DNA of 64,000 nucleotides from Methylobacterium sp. Leaf99 (GCF_001422375.1 NZ_LMMU01000001.1:1486178-1550177), one strand, 5' to 3'. Positions 18,149 through 27,359 are shown, counted from the first letter of the stretch. The notes: generated by a model from the sequence alone, not told the origin. Made by a program: numbers and translations.

Positions 18149-18862
18149 ATGCGCCATCCAGACCCAGGGACGATCGCGGGGACCGCCTCGCCGGAGGGCG
18201 TGCTGTTCCTGCACGGCATCGCGCGCCGGTCCGCGTCCCTGGCCCGGATGGAACGCGCCTTCCAGGCTCAGGGGTACGCGACGCTCAACCTCGACTATCC
18301 GGCCCGCACGGCCGCCCTCGCGGACCTCGCGGCGCTCGTCGCCCCGGCCATGGCCGCCTTCGCCGCTCGGGTGAGCCACGTGCACGTCGTCACGCATTCC
18401 ATGGGCGGCCTCGTCGCCCGCGCGCTCCTGACCCGCCAGCGTCCGGACAATCTCGGGCGCGTGGTGATGCTGGCCCCGCCCAATGGCGGAAGCGAGGTCG
18501 CCGACCGACTCCACGGCATGGCCGCCTACCGGCGCTTCTTCGGCCCGGCCGGCGCAGAACTGACGACGCGGCGGGACGCGTCCCTGGCGGCGCTCCTCGG
18601 GACCGTCGATTATCCCCTGGGCGTCATCGCGGGGGATCGCACGCTCTATCCCGTCGAGTCCTGGCTGATGCTGCCCCGCCCTAATGACGGACGGGTGAGC
18701 GTCCAACGCACGCGGGTGGCCGGCATGAGCGCCCACGTGACTCTGCACACCAGCCACAGCCTGATGATGTGGAACACACGCGTCATCCGCGAGGCCTTGC
18801 ACTTCGTCCAGAACGGGCGATTTCTCGGCCCCGACGCGAGGACGCCCGAAGAATGCCCATAA
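18149..18862 (+). CDS. lipase-like alpha/beta hydrolase
   Basis: A 237-residue alpha/beta hydrolase of the acetyltransferase/lipase-like type. It opens GVLFLHGIARRS and has the nucleophile elbow THSMGGLVAR followed by MLAPPNGGSE, the pattern of triacylglycerol-lipase or PGAP1-like proteins. The late TSHSLMMWN may carry the catalytic His. No signal peptide is evident, so it seems cytoplasmic. Its last 10 bp overlap the start of the iron ABC transporter ATPase, but this may be compaction rather than shared function. Confidence 0.82.
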   Translation: MRHPDPGTIAGTASPEGVLFLHGIARRSASLARMERAFQAQGYATLNLDYPARTAALADLAALVAPAMAAFAARVSHVHVVTHSMGGLVARALLTRQRPDNLGRVVMLAPPNGGSEVADRLHGMAAYRRFFGPAGAELTTRRDASLAALLGTVDYPLGVIAGDRTLYPVESWLMLPRPNDGRVSVQRTRVAGMSAHVTLHTSHSLMMWNTRVIREALHFVQNGRFLGPDARTPEECP

Positions 18863-19920
18863 CCCAGTCCGACACAGGCCGCGGCATCCCGCCCCGTCTC
18901 GAACTCCGAAACCTCGGCATGCGCTTCGGGGCCGTGCGGGCCCTGGACGGGATCGATCTTGCCGTCCGTCCCGGCGAGATCGTCGCCCTGCTCGGCGATT
19001 CCGGCTGTGGCAAGAGCACGCTCCTGCGCGCCATCGCCGGGCTGGAGCGGCCGGATCGGGGCACGATCCACCTCGACGGCGACGATGTCGGCGGCGTGCC
19101 GCCCGAGGGGCGCGGCGTCGGGCTGATGTTCCAGGACTACGCCCTGTTCCCGCACCTCACCGTCGCCGAGAACGTGCGCTTCGGCCTCCACGCCCATCCC
19201 GGCCAGGCGGCCCGCGCCATCGCGACGGCGCGGCTGGAGCAGGTCGGCTTAGGCCACCGCGCGGCGAGCTACCCCGGCACCCTGTCGGGCGGCGAGAGCC
19301 AGCGGGTGGCCTTGGCCCGCGCCCTGGCGCCGGGGCCGCGCATCCTGCTCCTCGACGAGCCGTTCTCGAACCTCGACCGACGCACCCGCGACCGGGTCCG
19401 CGCCGACACCCTCGGCCTCCTGCGCGAGACCGGCACCACGACGATCCTGGTGACCCACGATCCGGAAGAGGCCCTGGGCTTCGCCGATCGCATCGCCCTG
19501 ATGCGGGTCGGGCGCATCGTCCAGGCGGGCACCGGGGACGACCTCTACCGTCGCCCCGCCTCACGCTTCGCCGCGCGCTTCTTCGGCGACCTCGTCGAGG
19601 TGGCCGGCCCCTGCCGGGCGGGCCACGTGGCGACGCCCTTCGGCCCCCGCCACGCCGCGACCGTCGCCGAGGGTGCCGCCGCCGTCGCCTGCTGGCGTCC
19701 CGAGTCGATCCACCTGATGCCGGTGGGCGAGGGCGTGCCGGGCCGCATCGTCGGCCGCCGCTTTCTCGGCGCGACGGTCATCCTGTCCGTGGAGGCCGAA
19801 GGGTTCGACGCGCCGCTGCTGCTGCCCGTGCCCGGCGCGGACGGACGCGGGCCGGGCGACGCCGTGGGTCTGCGCTGCGACGAGGCGAACACGTTTATTT
19901 TTACCGATGGAACGGATTAA
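18853..19920 (+). CDS. ferric iron ABC transporter ATP-binding protein (FbpC-like)
   Basis: A 355-residue ABC ATPase: Walker A GDSGCGKST, Q-loop FQDYALFPHLT, signature LSGGESQRVALARALA, Walker B LLDEPFSNLD, and the switch His in VTHDPEEAL. A C-terminal TOBE-like region (about 240-355) follows, as in FbpC/PotA-type importers. It energises the permease encoded at 21100 using the binding protein at 20067. ATG 18853 was chosen because it gives the normal spacing to the first strand; upstream in-frame codons lie inside the preceding gene. The 146 bp after it include an A+T-rich pocket around 19970-19990 that could be a regulatory site for the next gene, but no Fur or Irr box could be matched. Confidence 0.88.
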   Translation: MPITQSDTGRGIPPRLELRNLGMRFGAVRALDGIDLAVRPGEIVALLGDSGCGKSTLLRAIAGLERPDRGTIHLDGDDVGGVPPEGRGVGLMFQDYALFPHLTVAENVRFGLHAHPGQAARAIATARLEQVGLGHRAASYPGTLSGGESQRVALARALAPGPRILLLDEPFSNLDRRTRDRVRADTLGLLRETGTTTILVTHDPEEALGFADRIALMRVGRIVQAGTGDDLYRRPASRFAARFFGDLVEVAGPCRAGHVATPFGPRHAATVAEGAAAVACWRPESIHLMPVGEGVPGRIVGRRFLGATVILSVEAEGFDAPLLLPVPGADGRGPGDAVGLRCDEANTFIFTDGTD

Positions 19921-20066
19921 AACCCGTTGCTTGCATCGGCGCGATAATACGGACATTCGGAAGACCAGCTGCAGTTTTTAACTGTTACAAGTCCAAGACA
20001 TCGCGCTTGCTTTTTCCCAGGCCCTGCGTCTGAACGTCCTCCGCAACCAAGCGGGAGGACGGGATC

Positions 20067-21089
20067 ATGGTCGGTGGGGTCAAGCAGTTCGCTCTGGCGG
20101 GTGTCGTCGCCTGGGCCACCCTCGGATCGGCGCAGGCGGCGGAGGTCAACCTCTACACCACCCGCGAGCCCGGCCTGATCAAGCCGCTGCTGGACGCCTA
20201 CACGGCCCGCACGGGCACCGCCGTCAATACGGTGTTCGTGGAGAAGGGCCTGGCCGAGCGCGTGGCGGCGGAGGGCGCGCGCGGCAAGGCCGACGTGCTG
20301 ATGACCGTCGACATCGGCAACCTCATCGAACTCGTGGACCGCGACCTGGCGCAACCCGTGCGCTCGCCCGTTCTGGAGGCGGCGATCCCCGCCACCCTGC
20401 GCGACGCGGACGGGCGCTGGTTCGCCCTCTCCATGCGCGCCCGCGTCGCCTATGCGGCGAAGGACCTGAAGGACCAGAAGGGCCTGACCTACGAGACCCT
20501 CGCCGATCCGAGCTGGAAGGGCGGCCTGTGCCTGCGCTCCGGCCAGCACCCCTACAACACCGCGCTCGTCGCCCACTACCTCGTCCGGTATGGCGCCGAG
20601 GCGACGGAGACCTGGCTCAAGGGCGTCAAGGCCAACCTCGCCCGCAAGCCCGCCGGCGGCGACCGCGACGTCGCCCGCGACATCCTCGCCGACACCTGCA
20701 AGATCGGTCTCGCCAATTCCTACTATGTCGGCCTGATGCGCTCAGGAAAGGGCGGCCCGGAGCAGAAGACCTGGGGCGACGGCATCGCCGTGCTGATGCC
20801 GACGTTCCTCGGCGGCGGCACCCACGTCAACGTCTCCGGCGCGGTCGTGTCCAAGACCGCCCCGAACCGCGACGAAGCGGTCAAGCTCCTCGAATACCTC
20901 GTCTCCGACGAGGCCCAGGGGCTCTACGCGCAAGGCAACTACGAGTACCCGGTCAAGGCCGGCGCCCCCGTCGATCCCCTGCTGGCGGCGCTCGGCCCCC
21001 TGACCGTCGACACGACGCCGCTGGCCGAGATCGCCCGCAACCGCAAGGCGGCGAGCCTGCTCCTCGACAAGGTCGGCTTCGACAATTGA
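20067..21089 (+). CDS. ferric iron ABC transporter substrate-binding protein (FbpA/FutA-like)
   Basis: A 340-residue periplasmic binding protein. The signal peptide ends at AQAA, and the mature protein begins EVNLYTTREPGLIKPLL, typical of Fe(III)-binding FbpA/FutA proteins. The adjacent tyrosines in ANSYYVGLM match the iron-ligand pair of the family. The C-terminal part (GNYEYPVKAG) is also typical. ATG 20067 is preceded by GGGAGGA at 20053. The ATPase is upstream and the permease starts 10 bp downstream, giving a complete importer. Confidence 0.9.
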   Translation: MVGGVKQFALAGVVAWATLGSAQAAEVNLYTTREPGLIKPLLDAYTARTGTAVNTVFVEKGLAERVAAEGARGKADVLMTVDIGNLIELVDRDLAQPVRSPVLEAAIPATLRDADGRWFALSMRARVAYAAKDLKDQKGLTYETLADPSWKGGLCLRSGQHPYNTALVAHYLVRYGAEATETWLKGVKANLARKPAGGDRDVARDILADTCKIGLANSYYVGLMRSGKGGPEQKTWGDGIAVLMPTFLGGGTHVNVSGAVVSKTAPNRDEAVKLLEYLVSDEAQGLYAQGNYEYPVKAGAPVDPLLAALGPLTVDTTPLAEIARNRKAASLLLDKVGFDN

Positions 21090-21099
21090 TCGGGCAACC

Positions 21100-22824
21100 A
21101 TGACCGGCGCGGCGCAGGCGCTCGACGCCGAGGATCTGGCGACGCCCCGGCCAAGAGGGCGGGCGACGCGGATGCGGCCCCGGACCCTCGCCTGGTCCGC
21201 GGCCGCCCTGGCGCTGGCGGCCCTGGTCCTCAGCCCCGTCGCGTCCCTCGTCCGCGCGGCGGCGCAGGGCGACGGCGCCCTGTGGCCGCACCTCCTCGCC
21301 CATGTCCTGCCCCGGGCCGTGGCGGAGACCGGCCTGCTCCTCGCCGGCGTCGGGCTCGTCGTGGTGGTGCTCGGCACCGGCGCGGCCTGGCTCGTCTCGG
21401 CCTACGCCTTCCCCGGCCGGCGCTGGCTCGAGGCGGCGCTCCTCCTGCCCATGGCGGTGCCGACCTACATCGTGGCCTACGCCTATCTCGACCTCCTGCA
21501 CCCCATCGGCCCGGTGCAGACCGCCCTGCGCGGGTGGCTCGGCTACGCCCGGCCCCGCGATTTCGTGCTGCCGGAACTGCGCTCCCTGCCGGGCTGCATC
21601 CTGCTGCTGGGGTTCGTACTCTATCCCTACGTCTACCTGCCGACCCGGGCCCTGTTCCTCATGCAGGCGGCCAACCTCATCGAGGCCGGGCGGATGCTCG
21701 GGCGCGCGCCCTCCGCCGTGTTCCTGCGCGTCGCCCTGCCCCTGGCGCGCCCGGCCATCGCCCTCGGCGCCAGCCTCGCCCTCATGGAGACCCTCAACGA
21801 CATCGGCGCGGCGGAATTTTTGGGGGTTCGCACCCTCACGGTCCAGGTCTACGCCACCTGGGTGAACCGCTCCGACCTGCCCGGTGCGGCCCAGATCGCC
21901 CTGGTGATGCTGGTCGCCGTCCTCGGCCTCGTGGCACTCGAGCGCTGGGCCCGGCGCGGCCGGGGTTTTGCGGGCACCGCCCAGCGCCCGCGCGACCTCG
22001 CCCGCCGCCGCCTCCACGGCTGGCGCGCCGGAGCCGCCCTGGCCCTCGGCCTCGTGCCCGTCGCCGTCGGCTTCCTGATTCCCGCGACCTACCTGTTTCG
22101 CGCGGCCCTCGAGCGGATCGCGCGCGTGGGCTGGCCCGCGACCATCCTGCCAGAGATCGGCCATACGGTGCTGTATGCGGGCCTCGCCACGGCCCTCGCC
22201 GCCGGCATCGGCTTCCTCGTCGCCGCCGGCCCCCGCCTCCTGCCCGGTCCCCTCGGCCGGGGCATGGTGCGGGTGACGAGCCTCGGCTACGCCCTGCCGG
22301 GCGCCATCCTGGCCATCGGCCTGCTCGGCCCCCTGGCGCTCGCCGACACGATCCTGTCGGAGGGGCTGACGCGCCTGTTCGGCGTCGCCCCCGCCCTCAT
22401 CGGCCTCGGCACCGGCGGCGCCCTCGTCATCGCCTACCTCATCCGCTTCCTCGCCGTCAGCACGGGAACCTGCGAGGCCGGGCTCGGTCGCATCCCGGAA
22501 AGCCTGCCCGATGCCGGGCGCATGCTCGGGCGCGGCCCCGCCGCGACGCTGGCCCGGGTGCAATGGCCCCTCGCCTGGCCGGCGGTGCTGAGCGGCGCGG
22601 TCCTCGTCTTCGTCGATTGCGTCAAGGAATTGCCCGCGACCCTGCTCCTGCGCCCCCTCAACGTCGAGACCCTCGCGACCCACCTCTACGGCGAGGCGGC
22701 GCGCGGCACTTACGAGGACGGAACGGTGGCCGCCCTCCTCATCGTCCTCGTCGGCCTCGTGCCCGTCGCCGTCCTGATGCGCCTCGGCACCCGGCGCGCG
22801 GCCGCCGCGACGGCCCGTCCGTGA
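21100..22824 (+). CDS. ferric iron ABC transporter permease (FbpB-like, fused double permease)
   Basis: A 574-residue inner-membrane protein with two permease halves of about six membrane segments each. EAA-type loops are seen twice: EAGRMLGRAPSAVFLRVALP and DAGRMLGRGPAATLARVQWP, both contacting the ATPase. This internal duplication is normal for FbpB-type iron permeases. It starts 10 bp after the binding-protein gene. The last segment ends in an Ala/Arg tail. Transport of Fe(III) is inferred from the binding protein and the gene order. Confidence 0.9.
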   Translation: MTGAAQALDAEDLATPRPRGRATRMRPRTLAWSAAALALAALVLSPVASLVRAAAQGDGALWPHLLAHVLPRAVAETGLLLAGVGLVVVVLGTGAAWLVSAYAFPGRRWLEAALLLPMAVPTYIVAYAYLDLLHPIGPVQTALRGWLGYARPRDFVLPELRSLPGCILLLGFVLYPYVYLPTRALFLMQAANLIEAGRMLGRAPSAVFLRVALPLARPAIALGASLALMETLNDIGAAEFLGVRTLTVQVYATWVNRSDLPGAAQIALVMLVAVLGLVALERWARRGRGFAGTAQRPRDLARRRLHGWRAGAALALGLVPVAVGFLIPATYLFRAALERIARVGWPATILPEIGHTVLYAGLATALAAGIGFLVAAGPRLLPGPLGRGMVRVTSLGYALPGAILAIGLLGPLALADTILSEGLTRLFGVAPALIGLGTGGALVIAYLIRFLAVSTGTCEAGLGRIPESLPDAGRMLGRGPAATLARVQWPLAWPAVLSGAVLVFVDCVKELPATLLLRPLNVETLATHLYGEAARGTYEDGTVAALLIVLVGLVPVAVLMRLGTRRAAAATARP

Positions 22825-22850
22825 AATCCGATCGCCACGAAATTCCCGCC

Positions 22851-22879
22851 TTGACGGCCCGGGGGGCCGCGCCCTAGAA
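22851..22879 (+). promoter_or_regulatory. putative sigma-70-type promoter for tRNA-Val
   Basis: TTGACG at 22851-22856 and CTAGAA at 22874-22879 are separated by 17 bp. Transcription would start near 22886, leaving a leader of about 94 nt before the tRNA. Confidence 0.5.
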
Positions 22880-22979
22880 CGCCCTCGGTTCCGGCGGCGT
22901 CGTCCGCGGAACGCCGTTCGCTACGACCACGGGGACGCTCGAACGAGCGAAACCCGCGCGAACCGGCAAGAATGGCAAC

Positions 22980-23054
22980 GGGCGGTTGGCTCAGCGGTAG
23001 AGCGTCCCCTTCACACGGGGAAGGTCACAGGTTCGATCCCTGTACCGCCCACCA
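22980..23054 (+). tRNA. tRNA-Val (CAC)
   Basis: A complete cloverleaf. The acceptor GGGCGGT (22980-22986) pairs with ACCGCCC (23044-23050). The D arm is GCTC-AGCGGTA-GAGC, the anticodon stem TCCCC/GGGGA encloses the loop TTCACAC, so the anticodon is CAC reading GUG. The T arm ACAGG-TTCGATC-CCTGT is perfect, and the CCA end is encoded at 23052-23054. Confidence 0.95.
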
Positions 23055-23134
23055 TTTTCCTCGATGAACACCCATCATCCGACGGTTTTCATCGCTGCCG
23101 CATCGCGTGCCGTCGGTCGGCGCGCCTTCGATGC

Positions 23135-23192
23135 GCTCGGCCTGTTCCACCACCTCGGGATGAGGTGATGGAATGGGACCGACAGGCCGAGC
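23135..23192. other. imperfect stem-loop between tRNA-Val and gph
   Basis: GCTCGGCCTGT (23135-23145) pairs with ACAGGCCGAGC (23182-23192), and TCCACCACCTC (23146-23156) pairs with GAGGTGATGGA (23162-23172) with one mismatch. The loop is 5 nt, with a 9-nt bulge on the right arm. No T-tract follows on either strand, so it is not a standard terminator, although it lies just past the gph stop. Confidence 0.7.
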
Positions 23193-23202
23193 CGACGCGA
23201 CC

Positions 23203-23928
23203 CTATCCCCGCACCACCGGCACCAGCGCCTCCACGGCCTCCACCAGCTCATCGAAATGCCCGATCACCCGGTCGGGGCCGAAGGCTTCGACGGGCAGGT
23301 CGGTGTAGCCGAACGGCACCGCGATCACCGGGATGCCGGCGGCCTTCGCCGCGTCGATGTCGGCGCGCGAATCCCCCACCATCACGGCCCGGGCCGGATC
23401 GCCGCCGGCGCGTTCGATGGTGAGGGTGATGTGGCGCGGGTCCGGCTTGAAATGCGCGAAGGTGTCGCGGCCGCAGATGGCGGAAAAGCGGCCCGAGACC
23501 CCGAGCAGTTCGAGGAGCGTGAGGGCGTGGGCCTCGACCTTGTTGGTGCACACGGCGAGCCTGAAGCCCCGGGCGGCGAGGGTGTCGAGGGCCTCCGTAA
23601 CCCCCGGGAACAGGTGGGAATGGTCGCACAGGTGGCGGCCGTAATGATCGAGGAAGGCCACGAACAGGGTCTCCAGGCGGGCCTCGTCGAGTTCCTCGCC
23701 GGCCGCCTCGAACCCGCGCCGGATCAGCGCCTTGGCGCCGGCGCCGATCATGTCGCGGGCCTGCGCGAGGTCGAGGGTGTTCAGGCCCTCCCGCGCCAGA
23801 ATCGCGTTGAGGGTGCCGACGAGGTCGCCCGCCGTCTCGGCCAGGGTGCCGTCGAGGTCGAACACCGCAATGGGCGGCAGGGGGGACGGGGATTGGCTCG
23901 ACGCGGACATGGGGCTCGACGCGGACAT
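23203..23928 (-). CDS. gph: phosphoglycolate phosphatase (HAD family)
   Basis: A 241-residue HAD phosphatase. Motif I is VFDLDGTLAET, the threonine motif is AVCTNK, and the distal acidic motif VMVGDSRADIDAAKAAG is present; the helical cap fits phosphoglycolate phosphatase, which removes the 2-phosphoglycolate formed during repair or glycolate metabolism. The start is ambiguous because the N terminus is duplicated: ATG-plus-five-codon units at 23928 and 23910 both encode MSASS. I used the outer ATG. Other HAD phosphatases of the same size cannot be fully excluded. Confidence 0.86.
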   Translation of the reverse strand: MSASSPMSASSQSPSPLPPIAVFDLDGTLAETAGDLVGTLNAILAREGLNTLDLAQARDMIGAGAKALIRRGFEAAGEELDEARLETLFVAFLDHYGRHLCDHSHLFPGVTEALDTLAARGFRLAVCTNKVEAHALTLLELLGVSGRFSAICGRDTFAHFKPDPRHITLTIERAGGDPARAVMVGDSRADIDAAKAAGIPVIAVPFGYTDLPVEAFGPDRVIGHFDELVEAVEALVPVVRG

Positions 23929-24095
23929 GGGCTGGCTTTCTGCGAGGGCTCGGCTGCGGAGATGGGCCGGGGATCGGCGCCAAGCGCTATCGGGGCCGCG
24001 CGGCGCGGACAAGACGCCCGCCGCGGGGTCACGGTTGCGCCGCAAGGCGGCGATACCGCTCGCGCGACATCCGCAAACGGGACATCGGGGCACTC

Positions 24096-24575
24096 ATGCG
24101 TCTGACACACCAGGCCTCACATCAAGTCTCACACCTTTTGCGCGCGGGCGCGGTGCTCGGGCTGCTCACGGGGACGGCCCTCGCGAGTTCCTACGAGTTC
24201 GTGCCCGCCCCCCAGATCGACCTCAACCGGGTCTACCGGGTCGACAAGGTCACGGGCGAGGTCACCTCGTGCCAGTACGGCCTGCGCGAGGGCGCGGTGG
24301 GCAGCGTCGGCGTCACCGTGTGCTACGGCGCCGGCGAGGGGGCGAGCGCCCAGGCGCCTTCCGAGTACGGCCTCGTCGCCTCCCGCCACACCCGCGAGGC
24401 GGGCGTGTTCCGGGTCAATTACCGCACGGGCGAGATGAGCATCTGCTACGTCCAGCTCCAGAAGGAGGCCGTGGTCTGCACCGCCCAGGCCAACCCCGCC
24501 GACGAGGCGGCGAGCCCGGCGCCGGGCCGCGCGAGCCCGAGCGTCACCCCCCTCCAGCCCACACCCCGCCCCTGA
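24096..24575 (+). CDS. secreted hypothetical protein with two internal beta repeats
   Basis: A 159-residue exported protein. The signal peptide spans about residues 10-31 ([18 protein letters not shown]). Two related segments follow: [17 protein letters not shown] and [17 protein letters not shown], sharing a pattern of x-F/Y-R-V, T-G-E and a cysteine about three residues later. This looks like a duplicated beta-hairpin that displays a cysteine each time. The tail is Pro/Ala/Ser-rich. No family name can be given. It is divergent from gph and about 130 bp upstream of the rpiA start. Confidence 0.75.
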   Translation: MRLTHQASHQVSHLLRAGAVLGLLTGTALASSYEFVPAPQIDLNRVYRVDKVTGEVTSCQYGLREGAVGSVGVTVCYGAGEGASAQAPSEYGLVASRHTREAGVFRVNYRTGEMSICYVQLQKEAVVCTAQANPADEAASPAPGRASPSVTPLQPTPRP

Positions 24576-24600
24576 TCGGAAGCGCCGGAACGCCCCGCGT

Positions 24601-24628
24601 TTGACGGCGCTGCCAGCCGTGGTAGGGC
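24601..24628 (+). promoter_or_regulatory. candidate promoter for rpiA
   Basis: TTGACG at 24601-24606, then after 16 bp TAGGGC at 24623-24628. The -10 is poor. The expected start near 24635 is 70 nt ahead of the GTG start of rpiA. Confidence 0.35.
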
Positions 24629-24705
24629 CTGCCGACGCCCGCAACCCGAGCCCGTGCCATGCGCCCTGCCGTTCCGATCCGCCCCGTCGCCCCCGGAGTC
24701 GCGGC

Positions 24706-25416
24706 GTGAGCGGGCCCGACCTGCGGCGCGCCGCCGCCGAGCGGGCCGTCGCCCTCGTGACCGACGGGATGCGCCTCGGGATCGGCACCGGCAGCACCGC
24801 CAACGTCTTCGTCGAGCTCCTGGGCGCCCGCGTCCGGGCCGGCCTCGACGTCGTCGGCGTGCCGACCTCGGAGGCGACGCGGCTGGCGGCGGAGGCCGCC
24901 GGCATCCGCCTCGCCACCCTCGAGGAGATGCCGGAGCTCGATCTCACCATCGACGGGGCCGACGAGATCGACGGCCACATGCGCCTGATCAAGGGCGGCG
25001 GCGCGGCCCTGCTCCGGGAGAAGATCGTCGCCTTCGCCAGCCGCCGCATGGTGGTGATCGCCGACGCCGCCAAGGGCGTCGAGACCCTCGGCGCGTTTCC
25101 GCTGCCCGTCGAGGTCAACCCGTTCGGCCTCGGCGCCACCCGCCGCGCCGTGGAGGCGGCCGTCGCCGCCGCCGGCTGCGCCGGCGCGGTTCTCCTGCGC
25201 GCCGGCGCGGACGGCGCGCCCCTGCGCACCGATGGCGGCCACCACATCCTCGACGCGCACCTCAAGCGCATCCCCGATCCCGAGGCCCTGTCGGCCGCCC
25301 TGTGGGCGGTGCCGGGCGTGGTCGAGCACGGCCTGTTCCTCGGCCTCGCCACCGGGGCGATCCTGGCGGAAGCGCGGGACGGGGTCGCGCACGTGACCTG
25401 CCTCGGCGCCGTCTAA
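24706..25416 (+). CDS. rpiA: ribose-5-phosphate isomerase A
   Basis: RpiA interconverts ribose-5-phosphate and ribulose-5-phosphate. The 236-residue product has [15 protein letters not shown] near the N terminus, the catalytic region [10 protein letters not shown], then [14 protein letters not shown] and the C-terminal [13 protein letters not shown] 24706 was chosen because GGAG lies 7 bp upstream and the family starts close before the first helix; an upstream in-frame start would add 35 unconserved residues. DUF2059 follows 58 bp later on the same strand. Confidence 0.94.
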   Translation: MSGPDLRRAAAERAVALVTDGMRLGIGTGSTANVFVELLGARVRAGLDVVGVPTSEATRLAAEAAGIRLATLEEMPELDLTIDGADEIDGHMRLIKGGGAALLREKIVAFASRRMVVIADAAKGVETLGAFPLPVEVNPFGLGATRRAVEAAVAAAGCAGAVLLRAGADGAPLRTDGGHHILDAHLKRIPDPEALSAALWAVPGVVEHGLFLGLATGAILAEARDGVAHVTCLGAV

Positions 25417-25474
25417 CCAGAAGCCCGATCCATCGCCCGAACCGCATCGCAGAAGACCTCCGGAGCGCTTATCC

Positions 25475-26098
25475 ATGTCCCGCCCCATCGTCCGCTCTCA
25501 GACCCTGCGCACCGCCCTGGCGGGGGCCGTCCTGGCGATCGCCCCGGCCGCCTTTCCCCTGGCCGCCTGGGCCCAGGCCCCGCAGAAGCCGGCGACCCCG
25601 CCGAAGGCCGCCCCGGGCAAGCCCGCCGCGCCGACGCCCGCCGTGCCGACTCCGGCAGCGAACACACAGGCCCCGGCCTTCGCCCCGTCGCACATGGCCC
25701 TAGCCCGCGAGGTGATGCTGAGTTCGGGCATCGCCCGCTCGTTCGATTCCATCATCCCGGCCTTCAGCGAGCAGATCCGGCAGAACGCCGTCACCCGGCC
25801 GGAACTCGGCAAGGACCTCGACGAGGTGCTGGTCGGCCTCCAGCCCGAGATGGAGATGCAGAAGCAGGCCATGATCGACACGGCCGCGCGCATCTACGCC
25901 ACCCGCCTCACCGAGGCCGAACTCGCCGACATCGCCGCGTTCTTCCGCTCCCCGGCCGGCAAGCGCTACGTCGAGACCCAGCCCCAGGTCCTCGACGGCA
26001 TCGTCCAGGCCATGCAGGGCTGGACCCAGGAGGTCTCGGAATACGTCATGGTCCGCGTCCGGACCGAGATGGTGAAGCGCGGCCACCAGCTCCAGTAG
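25475..26098 (+). CDS. DUF2059 domain-containing exported protein
   Basis: A 207-residue protein. Residues 1-33 are a signal peptide (ending AAWAQA); a Pro/Ala/Lys linker to about 67 follows, then a helical DUF2059 domain with LTEAELADIAAFFRSPAGKRY, the family hallmark. Function unknown; found widely in alphaproteobacteria, here downstream of rpiA. It should be periplasmic. Confidence 0.88.
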   Translation: MSRPIVRSQTLRTALAGAVLAIAPAAFPLAAWAQAPQKPATPPKAAPGKPAAPTPAVPTPAANTQAPAFAPSHMALAREVMLSSGIARSFDSIIPAFSEQIRQNAVTRPELGKDLDEVLVGLQPEMEMQKQAMIDTAARIYATRLTEAELADIAAFFRSPAGKRYVETQPQVLDGIVQAMQGWTQEVSEYVMVRVRTEMVKRGHQLQ

Positions 26099-26126
26099 GG
26101 CGCCCCGCTCCCGCGCGGTCGTCCCC

Positions 26127-27356
26127 GTGACGTCCCCGTCCGTCGCGCGCCTGCGCGGCGCCGGCGCCCTGGTCCTGGCCGCCCTCCCCCTGGTGATGGC
26201 GGCGGCCAACCGGTCGAGCCCGGCCGTCATCGGCCTCGCCGCCCTCCTGTTCCTGGCCGCCGCCCTGGTGGAGGACCGGCGCGCGGCCTGGACCGCGCTC
26301 GCGGCGCCCCTGCGCACGCCGGCGGGGGGCGCCGCCCTCGCCTTCCTCGCCTGGGGCCTCGTCTCCATCGCCTGGAGCCCGTTCCCCACCCTGTCCTGGC
26401 GCACGGCCGGCGAGTTCGGCCCCACCCTCGTGGCGGCCTACTGCGCGGCACGCCTGGCCCCCGGACGGATGCCGCCCGGAATGGCCCTGGCCGCCGCCTG
26501 GATGCTGGGTCTGGCCGGGCTCTACATCGTCGTCGACCTCGCCGCCGACCTGCCGGTGCAGAAGGCGCTGGGCACGCGGGTCGCCTACTTCGTCTTCAAC
26601 CGCCCGGTCCTGACGATCCTCCTGGTGGCCGGCCCCCTCGCGGCCGTGCTCCTGCGGCGCGGGCATCGGTGGGCCGCCGGCCTCGTCGTCCTCGTGTCCG
26701 TGGCCGCGATCCTGCGCTCCGTGAGCGGGGCGGCCGCCCTCGGGCTCGGCGCCGGCGCCGGAATGGCCCTCGCGGCCCGGTGCCTGCCCCGGCGCGCCGG
26801 CCTCGGCCTCGCGGGCGCCGGCCTGGCCCTGGCCGTGGCGCTCAGCCCCGTGGAGGGCGATCTCCTGCACCGCCTGATGCCGGAGGCGGCCCACGAGCGC
26901 CTGATCCAGAGCAGTTCGCGGGCCCGTGTCGCCATCGCCCGCAGCTTCGGCGCGGCGGTCGCCGCCGATCCGTGGCGCGGGGCCGGGTACGGCACGGCCG
27001 GGCGCTTCGCCTGGACCCCCGTGGCCGACACCCTCGCGCCGGACTGGCGCCGGATGCTGGCGGTGGGCCACCCGCACAACAGTTTTCTGCAGGTCTGGGC
27101 CGAACTCGGAATCGTCGGCGCCGGCCTGATGGCGGCCCTGCTCTTCCTGACGCTCCGGTCCATCGCCGCGATGCCCCGGTTCCAGGCGGTGACGGCCTTG
27201 GGCCTCCTCGGCGCCGCGGCGGCGGTCGCCTTCGTCGAGCACGGCGCGTGGCAGGCCTGGTGGGTGGCGGGCCTCGGCGGCGCCGTGACGTGGTTGCGGG
27301 AGGGCTGGATGCGCGAAGACGGGCTGGCCGAAGGCCGGGCCGAGCCGGCCGCCTGA
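26127..27356 (+). CDS. O-antigen ligase-like polytopic membrane protein
   Basis: A 409-residue protein with about ten hydrophobic segments. The stretch VGHPHNSFLQVWAELGIVG near residues 312-330 is the signature of the O-antigen ligase/polymerase (Wzy_C) superfamily, where the histidine lies in the large periplasmic loop. It would move undecaprenyl-linked polysaccharide onto an acceptor, or polymerise it. No glycan cluster surrounds it, so its substrate is unknown. The GTG start at 26127 is 28 bp after DUF2059. It is convergent with pleD, with 3 bp between stops. Confidence 0.78.
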   Translation: MTSPSVARLRGAGALVLAALPLVMAAANRSSPAVIGLAALLFLAAALVEDRRAAWTALAAPLRTPAGGAALAFLAWGLVSIAWSPFPTLSWRTAGEFGPTLVAAYCAARLAPGRMPPGMALAAAWMLGLAGLYIVVDLAADLPVQKALGTRVAYFVFNRPVLTILLVAGPLAAVLLRRGHRWAAGLVVLVSVAAILRSVSGAAALGLGAGAGMALAARCLPRRAGLGLAGAGLALAVALSPVEGDLLHRLMPEAAHERLIQSSSRARVAIARSFGAAVAADPWRGAGYGTAGRFAWTPVADTLAPDWRRMLAVGHPHNSFLQVWAELGIVGAGLMAALLFLTLRSIAAMPRFQAVTALGLLGAAAAVAFVEHGAWQAWWVAGLGGAVTWLREGWMREDGLAEGRAEPAA

Positions 27357-27359
27357 CGC

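Noticed and set aside
19921..20066. Fur or Irr box ahead of the iron-binding protein gene
   Set aside because: An A+T-rich patch is present but no palindrome close to either consensus could be matched.
23025..23252. Minus-strand 75-codon ORF ending over the tRNA
   Set aside because: The WAVQGSNL-type end is the well-known spurious translation of tRNA sequence.
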